Source of the DNA: Candidatus Poseidonia sp.
Lineage (GTDB): Archaea > Thermoplasmatota > Poseidoniia > Poseidoniales > Poseidoniaceae
Length of the DNA: 57,671 nt
Direction: 5' to 3'
Assembly (NCBI GenBank): GCA_030827365.1
Contig: JAUREO010000006.1
Location: forward strand, 1 to 57,671
The position numbers and the translations under genes were made by a program. Below the pieces are notes generated by a model. It was not told where the DNA came from. It did no database searches and worked only from the letters and a program-made list of their open reading frames with translations. Positions 45,809-53,635 of the stretch are shown in pieces. The first letter of the stretch is position 1; the number at the start of each line of letters is the position of its first letter.

Positions 45809-47310
45809 CTAAAAATGGAGTTCAATATTTCCGGGCTTGTCAAAAAAATAGTAAGGCCAATTCCAGCCATCATCATCATCCAAGAACCAACCATTTTGAT
45901 GGTCGCTGTCGCTCGACGCAGGAAATTGATCATCACTTGTCTTCCCATTCCGACAAGTCCAGTGACTGCAATCATTAAGATGAGTAAGCCTGCCATAAGC
46001 CCTCCAATACCAAAACCAATAGCCGTCGAGCCAAGGGTTGACAAAAACACGACAAAGGGTAAAACCGCTGCTGCGGTACAATCGATGGATGCTGCAGCAT
46101 ACCCAATACCGTACAAATACATGTTTCGGCGTGGGGTAAATGTTTCATCGGATTCTGTCGTGCTGTATTTGTCAACAAAATTTTGGACAAATCCCATAAT
46201 ATGTGTCGTGACACCAAGAAGCATCATCCCACCAAGAATAATCAGTAATATCGCAATGAAGAGTGCAATATAATGAATAATTCCAGACTGAGCAAATGCT
46301 TGCCCCATCAAAAGGGCTAGGATGCCGATAAGGGCAAAAAACGTCCACATTCCAAATCCTGAAAGTGAACCGATTACGAAAGAATTCGGCATACTCTTCT
46401 TTAATTTACCAGACTCAATAAGTTCATCTTCTCGTGCTCCAAGAGAAAGGTAATACGAAATAAAACCGGGCAGAACTGGAAAGGCACATGGTGAAAAGTA
46501 CACCAAAATAGATAGAATCATCCCCAGGGCGAATACGGCTCCATAGGAGGTTGAGGGCTCTTCCCATGCTATTCGTTCTGAAGCAGTTGCTTCAACCCCT
46601 TGAGTCAATGTTTTCTCGAGTATTCCATCAAATTGTGCCCATTTGTCTTTTGGTGTTCCCGTTGGCTGTTGTGCGATAATGTACCCTTCTTCATCGATAA
46701 TGAGTACCACGGGGATTTGACCAGTACCTGCTGTGGTGAATAGTCGGTTCGGATCGGTTGTCGAACCGTCTGCAAGAACTGCAGCCGAGGTCGAACCCAA
46801 TCCTGTTGGATAGAGAGGCACAGTGTATTCCCCTGACGAAGTATTGAGGTATTCAAGAGTCTCGGCCAATTCTCCTGAGTTCCAAGCACCGTAAGCAAAA
46901 ATTTTCAAATCACGCTCATTTTGTTCTGCCAATGTGTTCCATTCTTCCATGTTTTCTTCGATGTAAGCTTGAACAGAATGGCAATTGCTACAATCGTGAG
47001 CCATTAGGTCCAGTATGATTACACTACCACGAAAATCATCAAGATTGAACCATCCCGTTTCATTCACAAGTCCTGACTCGATTCCAGTTCGATTTAGCGA
47101 TTCAAAAACGAGGTTCGGTATTGGTGCTGGTTCTGCATCCGATTGAAAAAACTCATCCATGCTATCAAACATTGATAGTGCCGCATACGAAATGGAAATA
47201 AAAAGAACCACGGCGATTCCAAATGCAGTCCATGTTTCCTTTTGTTTGAAGACTCCGAAATCGACTTGTTCAAGCATCCCCATGCTTGTGGGGTAGGATA
47301 TGATGTTCAT
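45805..47310 (-). CDS. Thioredoxin-CcdA fusion (DsbD-like electron carrier)
   Basis: A 501-residue protein: a membrane span at about 26-46, an extracellular thioredoxin-like domain with Cys107-Cys110 (DCSNCH) and the cis-Pro200 (GQIPVV), then a CcdA/DsbD transmembrane domain of six or more spans with Cys275 (SPCAFPVLPG) and Cys411 (SIDCTAA). The domain order, thioredoxin before CcdA in one chain, differs from bacterial DsbD. It should carry electrons from cytosolic thioredoxin to the outside to reduce disulfides or serve haem-protein maturation. The active site CSNC is not the usual CGPC. ATGs at 47283 and 47277 are later possible starts. Confidence 0.9.
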   Translation of the reverse strand: MNIISYPTSMGMLEQVDFGVFKQKETWTAFGIAVVLFISISYAALSMFDSMDEFFQSDAEPAPIPNLVFESLNRTGIESGLVNETGWFNLDDFRGSVIILDLMAHDCSNCHSVQAYIEENMEEWNTLAEQNERDLKIFAYGAWNSGELAETLEYLNTSSGEYTVPLYPTGLGSTSAAVLADGSTTDPNRLFTTAGTGQIPVVLIIDEEGYIIAQQPTGTPKDKWAQFDGILEKTLTQGVEATASERIAWEEPSTSYGAVFALGMILSILVYFSPCAFPVLPGFISYYLSLGAREDELIESGKLKKSMPNSFVIGSLSGFGMWTFFALIGILALLMGQAFAQSGIIHYIALFIAILLIILGGMMLLGVTTHIMGFVQNFVDKYSTTESDETFTPRRNMYLYGIGYAAASIDCTAAAVLPFVVFLSTLGSTAIGFGIGGLMAGLLILMIAVTGLVGMGRQVMINFLRRATATIKMVGSWMMMMAGIGLTIFLTSPEILNSIFS

Positions 47311-47331
47311 GAATGTCTTGTCTAAATCGAG

Positions 47332-47404
47332 TGGGCTCGGCCGGAATTGAACCGGCGATCTTCGCCATGTGAAGGCGACGTCATAACCCCTAGACCACGA
47401 GCCC
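47332..47404 (-). tRNA. tRNA-Val (CAC)
   Basis: On the minus strand the acceptor GGGCTCG pairs with CGAGCCC, discriminator A follows. The anticodon arm is TCGCC-TTCACAT-GGCGA, giving CAC; the T arm contains CCGGTTCAATTCCGG. No intron and no encoded CCA. Confidence 0.96.
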
Positions 47405-47423
47405 GATAATTCTCGGGTTCATT

Positions 47424-47435
47424 ACTAAAATTTAA
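47424..47435 (-). promoter_or_regulatory. Candidate TATA box of tRNA-Val
   Basis: On the minus strand TTAAATTTTAGT lies with its centre about 26 nt before the first base of the tRNA, the expected archaeal TATA spacing. It is the most A/T-rich stretch in this gap. Confidence 0.4.
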
Positions 47436-47473
47436 TCATGATGAATTGGTATTCTTCAAGAATGTAAGTTATG

Positions 47474-48547
47474 TTAGTTCAAGTGAATAACTGAAACTTC
47501 CAATCGTTCATGTGTCGGATGAACTTCGATGACTTGAACTGGAACAGTAAAAATTTCAGCCAATTCCTCGGCAAGGGCAACCGGAATCTCAATTCGCTGT
47601 TCACTTGCATCATAGCGAATCCAACCATCAGTGAGGCCACACATTTGTTTGATTTCTTCAACATCGTCATGTGCATCTTCAAGCGATGCGGGAATGGCAC
47701 CGAAAATAATGGTGTCATCCTCTGTGAGTGATTCATAAGGTCGTAGCGTCATTTCTGCTCGTCGTTTGAATCGATTTCGAAGTTGGCCAGCGTCTTTGTA
47801 TTGTGCTGTGCAAAATTTCACATGGTACGACTTGGATTTTCCCGCCTCCTTGAGGCGAATGGCAAGTTCGGCTGAACCTTCTGCTGCCGCTGACATCGAG
47901 GATGACAAATTGAAGCCTCGGACATCCATATTGTCTTGATTGCCAACGGTAATTTCAAGTTCATTTAGATTGAGAAATGAAATCGGTGTTTCTTCCAATT
48001 CATCGATGAGCCGAAATAATGACTCCTCCTTGTCTGGTTCACACGGTAGTTCAACACCTACAACAATTCCATGTTCATGACATGCATTCATCACCTGCAG
48101 ATATTTTGTGGACCTTCCATCGAGCAAATGGAAACGAATTTCATCCAGTCCTGCATCTGCAAAACGTTTTGCCAAGGTAGTGTCAAATGGAATTGAAGTG
48201 TACAAATGAATGTGATGATGTTCTCCAAGATGTTGTTTCAATTGCGATACTGCTTCGATTGATTTCTCAGCATCGAGCAATGGGTCTCCTCCAGTAATAC
48301 CTGTACCCGTTGCGTTCATCGCTCTTGCTTCCTCAATCACTTCACTCCAATCTTTGCACCTCCTTTCGTTTGCAAACATGTCAGGTGATTCTCGACGATT
48401 TTCAGAAAGAGGGCAATAATCACAACCCCAATGGCATTTACCGGTAACAAAAAGCACCATTTTTTTACCTTCTTGACATTGAATACAACCTTCTGCCTCG
48501 CCTTCTTCAGCTGGAAGGACCTCTGCCATAGGTAAGTGAAGCACCAT
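47474..48547 (-). CDS. Radical SAM protein of the COG2108 family
   Basis: A 357-residue radical SAM protein. The cluster-binding Cys are Cys38, Cys42 and Cys45 (CHWGCDYC) following LFVTGK; the SAM-contact GGDP is in GITGGDPLLD. An extra N-terminal CxxC (Cys21, Cys24) is typical of the archaeal COG2108 group, related to pyruvate formate-lyase activating enzymes. The reaction is not known. The start is 1 nt after the pdxT stop, so the two are translated together; a link to vitamin B6 is possible but not shown. The C-terminal 120 residues contain a small beta domain of unknown role. Confidence 0.9.
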   Translation of the reverse strand: MVLHLPMAEVLPAEEGEAEGCIQCQEGKKMVLFVTGKCHWGCDYCPLSENRRESPDMFANERRCKDWSEVIEEARAMNATGTGITGGDPLLDAEKSIEAVSQLKQHLGEHHHIHLYTSIPFDTTLAKRFADAGLDEIRFHLLDGRSTKYLQVMNACHEHGIVVGVELPCEPDKEESLFRLIDELEETPISFLNLNELEITVGNQDNMDVRGFNLSSSMSAAAEGSAELAIRLKEAGKSKSYHVKFCTAQYKDAGQLRNRFKRRAEMTLRPYESLTEDDTIIFGAIPASLEDAHDDVEEIKQMCGLTDGWIRYDASEQRIEIPVALAEELAEIFTVPVQVIEVHPTHERLEVSVIHLN

Positions 48548-48548
48548 C

Positions 48549-49241
48549 TTATTGCCCCCCCACGTTTGCCTGAGTTAAAAGCCAACGATGGAATCGCCTA
48601 TCTTTTGTTAACTCAGGATGGAAAGTGAGGGCAACGATGTTGTTCTGTTGTACGCCAACAACTTCATTCTCGAGCATTGCGATTGAACGACAAGGCTCAG
48701 AAATCTCACAAAATCGAGGTGCTCGAATAAACACACCAGGGAAGCCTTCGTTGAGGGTTGGTGCAGCCTGTTGCTCCATCATCAAAGGGGTATATGAACC
48801 GATTTTGACAGGTCGGTATGAGCCTTCAAATTCAAACGATTCGATATCAAGGTTCACATCAACAACTGCCTCAAATGATTCCCGCTGCCGTCCCCATGTG
48901 TTTCGAGTCAACTCTACATCAATACATCGAGTGTGAGGCTCAGGAGGAGCAGCGAGCAAAATTGCACCTGCACATGTTCCCAACACTGGTATATGTGGAT
49001 GCTCATGGATGTAGGTAAAGATTTCATCGAGGAGAGCATAATGTCGACTTGTGATTCGCATGGTTGTCGATTCTCCCCCAGGCAAAATGAGTGCATCGAT
49101 TCCATCCATAAGGTCATGAGGTGTTCTCAATGGAACAATCTCAACATTCAACTCAAGTTGATGAGCAGCATTCACCACGGCTTCTGCGTGCTCATGGCGA
49201 GCACCTTGCAGCATGGCAATACCTACCCTGAGCATGCTCAT
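48549..49241 (-). CDS. pdxT: Pyridoxal 5'-phosphate synthase glutaminase subunit
   Basis: PdxT supplies ammonia from glutamine to PdxS for vitamin B6 synthesis. The class I glutaminase features are all present: the PGGESTTM strand-turn, the nucleophile Cys in GTCAGAILLA and the His-Glu pair in TFHPELTKD. About 230 residues, slightly longer than the usual 190-200. I choose the ATG at 49241; another at 49235 is equally possible, and an upstream ATG adds an unlikely basic leader. PdxS is not in the window. It is divergent from a PLP aminotransferase gene and coupled to a radical SAM gene. Confidence 0.95.
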   Translation of the reverse strand: MSMLRVGIAMLQGARHEHAEAVVNAAHQLELNVEIVPLRTPHDLMDGIDALILPGGESTTMRITSRHYALLDEIFTYIHEHPHIPVLGTCAGAILLAAPPEPHTRCIDVELTRNTWGRQRESFEAVVDVNLDIESFEFEGSYRPVKIGSYTPLMMEQQAAPTLNEGFPGVFIRAPRFCEISEPCRSIAMLENEVVGVQQNNIVALTFHPELTKDRRFHRWLLTQANVGGQ

Positions 49242-49335
49242 GCGTATTGTTGCCCCTCTATGACTTCGACGCATTTGTCAATCAGTGAGATGATTGCTTC
49301 ACCTAATTCAAAAACTGAATGGTGCTGGCCTATCC

Positions 49336-50520
49336 ATGGAAGAATTATCATCTTGCTTTCTTGTTCCAGGACCGGTCCGCATGGGCCCCGAATGTCTTGA
49401 AGCCATGTCGACACCGGTCATCACAGCACGGGGTGGAGAATTTCGAGAGGTGATGGCAGGACTCAATTCTGGCTTACGATATGCATTCAATCTCACGCCA
49501 AGTAACGGTGTGCCTAACCAAAAATCGTTTTCGGGCGAAGACGGTTACAAAGTGGTTGTTGTCAGCGGAAGTGGAACAGCGGCTATGGAAATGGTCGTTG
49601 CCAACCGTTTCCGACCAAATGATAGAGTTCTTGTTCCAACCAATGGCAAATTTGGAGAACGTGTTGCAGAAATGTGCGAGCGGTTTTGTCATGTCAAGCA
49701 TCTTCGATACGAATGGGGTCGTTCATTTGATTTGTATGAAATCGAGAGCCTGCTTGAGCGTTCTGATTACGAAGCAGTTCTTATTTGTCACAATGAGACG
49801 AGTGCAGGGATAACCCAAGATGCCGAAGCAATAGCAGAAATTTGTAAGCGTCACGATACTGCTTTCATTCTTGATGGAATCACATCCGTCGGAGGCATAC
49901 CCGTCCACCCTTCAAAGTGGAATGCAGAAGCATTGGTTGTTGGTGCCCAAAAGTGTACCGCAGGTCCATCTGGAATTGCTGCCATCGCAATTCATCAAAG
50001 GTTCATTGACAGAGTTCATGCAATCGCAGAACAAGGTGATGTCAATCCCCGCTATTACTTCGATTTACCCGCCGCACTCAAAAACGCAAATGATGACCAA
50101 ACCCCTTGGACACCTGCCATCAATTTGGCGATGGGGTGGTCTGCTGCTCTTGGAAATTTGAAGAAAGAAACAAATGAAGGTCGATGGAACAGGTGCAAGC
50201 ATCTTGCACGAGGCGTTCGACAACTCTTCACCGATGCGGGATTTACCCTTCTTGCAGATGATGCCCAAAGAAGTAATACCGTTACTGCAATCTTGTATCC
50301 CGAAGGCATAGATGACGCGTGGAGAACACGATTGAAGTCAACCTACAACACCCAAGTCATTGGAGGACAAGATCATTTGAAAGGTAAAATGTTTCGAGTT
50401 GGCTCAATGGGAGAAACACCCGTGAGTGAGATGATTGAAGGGTGCAAGAGAATGCTTCAGTGCTTTCGCGATATGGGACAGGATATTCCCGAGATGAAGG
50501 TGGAATCATACTTTGAATAA
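49336..50520 (+). CDS. Class V aminotransferase (serine/alanine--glyoxylate type)
   Basis: A PLP enzyme of 394 residues. It opens with the family motif LVPGPVRMGPE, has the nucleotide-like SGSGTAAMEM phosphate loop, the strand AFILDGITSVGG with the PLP-contacting Asp and the catalytic Lys206 in VGAQKCTAGPSG. The pattern fits serine-pyruvate / alanine-glyoxylate aminotransferases; phosphoserine aminotransferase is a less likely alternative. It would link serine, glycine and glyoxylate, in line with the glycine cleavage and kbl genes elsewhere in the window. The ATG at 49336 is chosen because the motif starts just after it. It overlaps nadM by 8 nt. Confidence 0.92.
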   Translation: MEELSSCFLVPGPVRMGPECLEAMSTPVITARGGEFREVMAGLNSGLRYAFNLTPSNGVPNQKSFSGEDGYKVVVVSGSGTAAMEMVVANRFRPNDRVLVPTNGKFGERVAEMCERFCHVKHLRYEWGRSFDLYEIESLLERSDYEAVLICHNETSAGITQDAEAIAEICKRHDTAFILDGITSVGGIPVHPSKWNAEALVVGAQKCTAGPSGIAAIAIHQRFIDRVHAIAEQGDVNPRYYFDLPAALKNANDDQTPWTPAINLAMGWSAALGNLKKETNEGRWNRCKHLARGVRQLFTDAGFTLLADDAQRSNTVTAILYPEGIDDAWRTRLKSTYNTQVIGGQDHLKGKMFRVGSMGETPVSEMIEGCKRMLQCFRDMGQDIPEMKVESYFE

Positions 50521-51076
50521 TCAAAAAAATTGTGTTGTGCTGGGTCGATTTCAGCCATTCCATAAAGGTCATGAAGCCCTTGTCCTTTCAGCACATGCCC
50601 ATGCACAAGACCAAAACCTCAACTTGACCATCGCAATTGGGTCATCACAACATGGTTACGAGCCAATGAATCCTTGGACTGTTGAAGAGCGCGTTGAGAT
50701 GGTAACGCAATGGGTCGCATCATTGGATATTTCAGCAACAATTGTCACGATAGAAGACATTAATGATGCACCGCGATGGGTTGAACATGCAGAAAAATCA
50801 CATGGGACTGGCGTACTTTATACTTCAGATGTGGCGACAGCGGAACTGTACTCGTCCGCTGGATGGGATACCGTCCTCATCGAACTCATGGAACGTGATT
50901 CGTTTGAGGGATGGAGGGTTCGACAAACCATGCGTATGTTATCGACCGTGGACGATGAAGAGGCCGTCGAAATGGTGCTCAACGAAGTGTTACCCGCATG
51001 CATTGTAACTTGGATGGTTACCAACGATGCCCTTTATCGATTGTCTACGTTCGATACAGGTGTTCATGCAGGTTAA
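50513..51076 (+). CDS. nadM: Nicotinamide-nucleotide adenylyltransferase, archaeal type
   Basis: A 187-residue enzyme making NAD from NMN and ATP. The nucleotidyltransferase motif GRFQPFHKGH lies at the N-terminus, followed by AIGSSQHGYE, both standard for archaeal NadM. The start is a TTG inside the end of the aminotransferase gene (8-nt overlap); no ATG is available before the motif. The C-terminal substrate loop WRVRQTM replaces the usual GTEIRRRM-type sequence but keeps the Arg residues. It converges on grpE with a 4-nt overlap. Confidence 0.93.
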   Translation: MNNQKNCVVLGRFQPFHKGHEALVLSAHAHAQDQNLNLTIAIGSSQHGYEPMNPWTVEERVEMVTQWVASLDISATIVTIEDINDAPRWVEHAEKSHGTGVLYTSDVATAELYSSAGWDTVLIELMERDSFEGWRVRQTMRMLSTVDDEEAVEMVLNEVLPACIVTWMVTNDALYRLSTFDTGVHAG

Positions 51077-51618
51077 TCTTCAGAAGCAACCACGACTCTT
51101 GCTGCGACCATAACCTTGTCTTTGTACATGAAACCTGCTTCTAGTAAGTCGACAACTGTTCCCGAAGGAAACTGTTCGTTTGCCGGTATTGTCATCACTG
51201 CGTCCATGGTACTTGGGTCGAATGGTTTGGATTTTGCGTCGATTTCCACTACCCCATCCGCCGATAACTCATGCCATAATTTATTTCGAAGCAGTCGCAA
51301 TCCTTGTGCTATAGGACTCTGGTCATCGTCATCAATGCTCTGAAGAGCTCTATCCACATCAGACAATACATTCACCATTCGTCGAGCAAGTGGCATCGTA
51401 CCATATCGGAGAATGTCTGATTTCTCTGCCAAACTACGCTTGCGAATATTCTGGATTTCTGCATCTCTGTAAGCAATTTCCTTCTCTGCAGTTTCTGCAC
51501 GTTGCAACGCTTCTTGTAACGGGTCAACAATCGGCTCCTCTTGAATTTCAGGCCCTTCTGAATCTTCGTTTGATACTAGTACTTCTTCCGAAGAATCGTC
51601 AACTTGTTCTTCGCTCAT
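51073..51618 (-). CDS. grpE: GrpE nucleotide exchange factor
   Basis: A protein of about 181 residues. An acidic N-terminus (Glu/Asp/Ser-rich, about 1-40) leads into a long coiled coil with the GrpE-type NIRKRSLAEKSDILRYG segment, then the beta-wing domain with FDPSTMDAVMTIP and GTVVDLLEAGFMYKDKVM, the latter very close to the GrpE signature. It works with DnaK/DnaJ, which are not next to it. The ATG at 51618 is chosen; the frame remains open upstream but that part overlaps the next gene and has no GrpE features. Confidence 0.93.
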   Translation of the reverse strand: MSEEQVDDSSEEVLVSNEDSEGPEIQEEPIVDPLQEALQRAETAEKEIAYRDAEIQNIRKRSLAEKSDILRYGTMPLARRMVNVLSDVDRALQSIDDDDQSPIAQGLRLLRNKLWHELSADGVVEIDAKSKPFDPSTMDAVMTIPANEQFPSGTVVDLLEAGFMYKDKVMVAARVVVASED

Positions 51619-51649
51619 AGTTGCGGCTCTGACTGGGGGAATTTGAACC

Positions 51650-52333
51650 TCACGCCTCATCGAATAAGTATGATTGAAGATTCCACTTCCCAAATCCCCA
51701 TTTTGATGATTCAAGATGGTCCCTACCAACAACAAGGCCAAAACCATTCGATTGCAGTGCATCAAGCAGGGTTACAAAGGATTCAGCTGCTCGTGCATGT
51801 GCTTCAAAGGTTGGTATAATTTTTGGGTCTTGGGATTCGTCAATAGTTTCACCCAATTTCTCACGTCGTCCCATCCAGTCAAGGACAACCTGTTCAGAGA
51901 ATTCAGCGGCTGATATTCCGCTCACGCGTTCAATTGCATCGAACCATGTCGATTCGCTATAAAAATCATCGACATGCTCAAGTTCTCGGTGGATTGCTAC
52001 ACCTAGAAAAATAAAACAACGTCCTTCCCAAACCTCCCACGACCCGGGGCTTGCCCATTGCATCAACAACAACAAACCATCAGTACCATCCTCCAATATT
52101 TTGAATGCGTCTCGAAGAGAGATTGATGAATCAATCGTTTTCGAATCCATCCAATCTAAAATCTCTGCCTCAATATCGATGTCAAATTTTCTTTGTAATA
52201 ATGGCAAACTTGGTATTCGTCGTTGACGATACGCCGTGTTTTCAAATCCGTGAAACACATCAACCCATGGTTCATCGAGCACCGAATTCAAACTCGTCTC
52301 ATCGACGAGCATGGCGACCAAGTCAATGCCCAT
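51650..52333 (-). CDS. Soluble protein of unknown function
   Basis: A protein of about 227 residues starting at the ATG at 52333 (MGIDLVAMLVDE); the frame is open up to a TTG at 52384, but the added part is basic and unlike the rest. It is acidic, Trp-rich and appears mainly helical, with no membrane span, signal or recognised motif. It sits 31 bp upstream of grpE on the same strand and is divergent from drg. Both flanking starts face the inverted repeat at 52385-52422. I do not recognise a family. Confidence 0.75.
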   Translation of the reverse strand: MGIDLVAMLVDETSLNSVLDEPWVDVFHGFENTAYRQRRIPSLPLLQRKFDIDIEAEILDWMDSKTIDSSISLRDAFKILEDGTDGLLLLMQWASPGSWEVWEGRCFIFLGVAIHRELEHVDDFYSESTWFDAIERVSGISAAEFSEQVVLDWMGRREKLGETIDESQDPKIIPTFEAHARAAESFVTLLDALQSNGFGLVVGRDHLESSKWGFGKWNLQSYLFDEA

Positions 52334-52384
52334 GAAAGAGCCTCTTTGCCATATCGTTTGAGGCCTCCGATGAGATTGAATCAA

Positions 52385-52422
52385 ATAGGCTTGAAGCCTA
52401 TGATTGGAGAATAGGCTTCAAG
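52385..52422. repeat. Nested inverted repeats in the drg leader (possible operator or RNA switch)
   Basis: A near-perfect palindrome ATAGGCTT-g-AAGCCTAT (52385-52401) overlaps a second, longer inverted repeat: CTTGAAGCCTAT (52390-52401) and ATAGGCTTCAAG (52411-52422), 12 bp without mismatch around a nine-base loop. The two folds share the middle arm, so they exclude each other in RNA. The site lies 33 nt before the drg ATG and 52 nt before the start of the gene on the other strand. Confidence 0.7.
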
Positions 52423-52455
52423 AAGGCAAGAACGACCGCAGTATTGGGGCTGAAG

Positions 52456-53571
52456 ATGGCTACAATCAAAGAGCAAATCGAATTGATTCGCGCTGAGATT
52501 GATAAAACTCAAAAAAATAAGGCCACAAATGCACATATTGGCAAATTAAAAGCAAAAATTGCCCAACTAAAGCTCAAGGAAGAAAGAGCACACGCCCATG
52601 CTTCAGCAAGCGGTGGAGGCAAGGGTTTCGAAGTAAGAAAAACAGGTGATGCTACCGTTGCCCTTGTAGGTTTCCCATCTGTTGGTAAATCCACATTGAT
52701 TACAAAAATCACAGATGCTGAATCAGAAACGGGCGGATATGCCTTCACAACTCTCACTTGTATTCCTGGGGTCATGGAACATCGTGGGGCAAGGATTCAG
52801 ATTCTTGATCTTCCAGGATTGATTAAAGGTGCAGCAGAAGGAAAAGGAAGAGGTAAAGAAATTCTCAATGTCATTCGTAGTGCAGATATGGTCCTCTACA
52901 TCGTCGACCCATTTCAAGAAGGGCATTTCGACGTCCTCCATAGAGAACTCCACAATTCTGGTTTGAGACTCAACGAAGCAAAACCTCCGATTTTCATCAC
53001 ACGAACCGATCGAGGTGGTATTGATGTTCGAAGTACGGTGGAACAGACTCATCTTACGGATGAAGAAATGGGTGATATCATCAGAACTTTTGGTTACACG
53101 AGCGCCATTGTTACACTTAGGCATGATGCAACTCCTGAACAAATCGTCGATACATTAGCCTCGAATCGGGTATATGAAAAAGGGGTGATCGCCGTAAATA
53201 AAATCGATATTGCAACCGAACAAGAACTGGTCAAAATTGAGAAATCTTTGCCTCAACATTGGCCAATCATGAGAATATCAGCATTCAAGGATATCGGACT
53301 TGATGAACTCAAAGATTTCATTTACGAAAACCTCGGATTCATGCGAATCTATCTCAAACCACAGGGCCAAGAAGCAGATTTAGACGAACCACTTATCGTC
53401 AAAGATGATTCGACTGTGGAGAATATTTGCAATAAATTGCATCGGGATTTTGTTCGAAAATTCAGATTTGCAAGAGTGAAAGGTCCAAGTGCGAAATTTG
53501 ATTGGCAAAGGGTCGGCCTCGACCACCTGCTCAAAGATGGTGACTTGCTCACCATCGTCGTCAAGAGGTAA
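52456..53571 (+). CDS. DRG-family translation-associated GTPase
   Basis: A 371-residue GTPase of the archaeal/eukaryotic DRG (developmentally regulated GTP-binding) group of the Obg superfamily. The N-terminal helical part (IKEQIELIRAEIDKTQKN) is typical; G1 is GFPSVGKST (72-80), G3 DLPGLIKGAAEG, G4 NKID and the C-terminal TGS domain contains KDDSTVENICNKLH. Family members bind ribosomes. The ATG at 52456 is preferred because the family begins MATI-like; a TTG at 52444 adds four residues. Its leader carries the nested inverted repeat described at 52385-52422. Confidence 0.95.
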   Translation: MATIKEQIELIRAEIDKTQKNKATNAHIGKLKAKIAQLKLKEERAHAHASASGGGKGFEVRKTGDATVALVGFPSVGKSTLITKITDAESETGGYAFTTLTCIPGVMEHRGARIQILDLPGLIKGAAEGKGRGKEILNVIRSADMVLYIVDPFQEGHFDVLHRELHNSGLRLNEAKPPIFITRTDRGGIDVRSTVEQTHLTDEEMGDIIRTFGYTSAIVTLRHDATPEQIVDTLASNRVYEKGVIAVNKIDIATEQELVKIEKSLPQHWPIMRISAFKDIGLDELKDFIYENLGFMRIYLKPQGQEADLDEPLIVKDDSTVENICNKLHRDFVRKFRFARVKGPSAKFDWQRVGLDHLLKDGDLLTIVVKR

Positions 53572-53635
53572 AGCCTCATTCCTATCAAACAGTACATTCA
53601 TGAGTGGTCTTTGAAAGTCCCAAGTAGGTGAGAGA

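Noticed and set aside
51622-51652. A tRNA T-arm-like stretch (minus strand GGTTCAAATTCCCCC) after the unknown gene upstream of grpE.
   Set aside because: No matching acceptor, D or anticodon arm is found on either side, and the T stem does not pair cleanly (G53 would face T). It is probably chance or at most a fragment.
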